Shown in pieces: positions 29,931 to 29,966 of a stretch of DNA of 29,966 nucleotides. Numbering within the stretch: the first letter of the stretch is position 1; every line of letters starts with the position of its first letter. The notes beneath the pieces were generated by a model. That model was given only the letters and a program-made list of their open reading frames with translations, was not told the origin of the DNA and did no database searches. Position numbers and translations under genes: made by a program. Origin of the DNA: CAZDKO01 sp964506075 [NCBI: uncultured bacterium] (GTDB lineage Bacteria; CAZDME01; JAYEMH01); assembly GCA_964506075.1 (NCBI GenBank), contig CAZDKO010000022.1, forward strand, positions 1 through 29,966, given 5' to 3'.

Positions 29931-29966
29931 AAAGTCCAGGTTCCCCCTTCAAACTCTGGACTGTAT

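Noticed and set aside
29926-29966. tRNA end or riboswitch at the right edge
   Set aside because: AGTCCAG/CTGGACT can pair, but there is no T-arm or CCA context, and the element is cut by the window.

Overview
The window is about 30 kb of AT-leaning bacterial DNA in which every gene I can support lies on the minus strand, so transcription runs from high to low coordinates. The content fits an anaerobe with an iron-sulfur-rich, quinone-linked redox economy: a hybrid-cluster protein, two ferredoxin-bearing MinD-type ATPases, NifX-like proteins, a 2[4Fe-4S] ferredoxin, an ACR3 arsenite exporter and thiol-redox proteins. No rRNA, ribosomal protein or other taxonomic marker is present. The mix suggests an uncultured anaerobic lineage (Omnitrophota-like or another candidate phylum), but that is a guess. 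There are no tRNA genes, CRISPR arrays or prophage.

Region 1 (1-1500): a gene truncated by the left edge. Its product has an N-terminal hydrophobic segment and then a tandem array of 73-residue winged-helix units; two 219-bp copies look identical at DNA level. Upstream, in order, are a consensus sigma70 promoter, a c-di-GMP-I (GEMM)-like aptamer and an intrinsic terminator that shares sequence with the aptamer. This is the most unusual locus here.

Region 2 (1700-6480): a membrane [4Fe-4S] protein set among low-complexity and inverted repeats, a small acidic lipoprotein, then a tight run ubiA-type prenyltransferase > polyprenyl synthase > NDH-2-like dehydrogenase > DoxX behind its own promoter. 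It reads as a small quinone synthesis and use module.

Region 3 (6500-8870): Rrf2 regulator > class III hybrid-cluster protein > cupin. A perfect palindrome overlaps the -10 of the regulator's promoter.

Region 4 (8949-12165): J-domain protein > tandem-methyltransferase fusion > metallo-beta-lactamase-fold hydrolase, then thioredoxin and peptide deformylase.

Region 5 (12205-18900): a near-continuous run Fur > DUF5320 > two NifX-like proteins > ferredoxin > zinc ribbon > MinD/ferredoxin ATPase > FAD disulfide oxidoreductase > methyltransferase > second MinD/ferredoxin ATPase > DUF169. Two Fur-box-like palindromes sit at its head. It recalls the orange-protein (ORP) gene set of Desulfovibrio.

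Region 6 (18900-27890): a CPA2 antiporter with a PTS EIIA domain, an SLC13/ArsB-type transporter, then an arsenic and thiol block: DUF134 regulator > ArsP-like permease > CxxC thioredoxin-like protein > secreted thioredoxin > CcdA > ACR3 > thioredoxin-type ArsC > half-size GDT1 > TauE/SafE. The DUF134 gene has a perfect-spacing promoter and a palindromic candidate operator.

Region 7 (27930-29966): a radical SAM/HhH DNA-repair-type protein, then a REP-associated (Y1 HUH) transposase flanked by exact 23-bp inverted copies of a palindrome, and a bidirectional terminator near the right edge.
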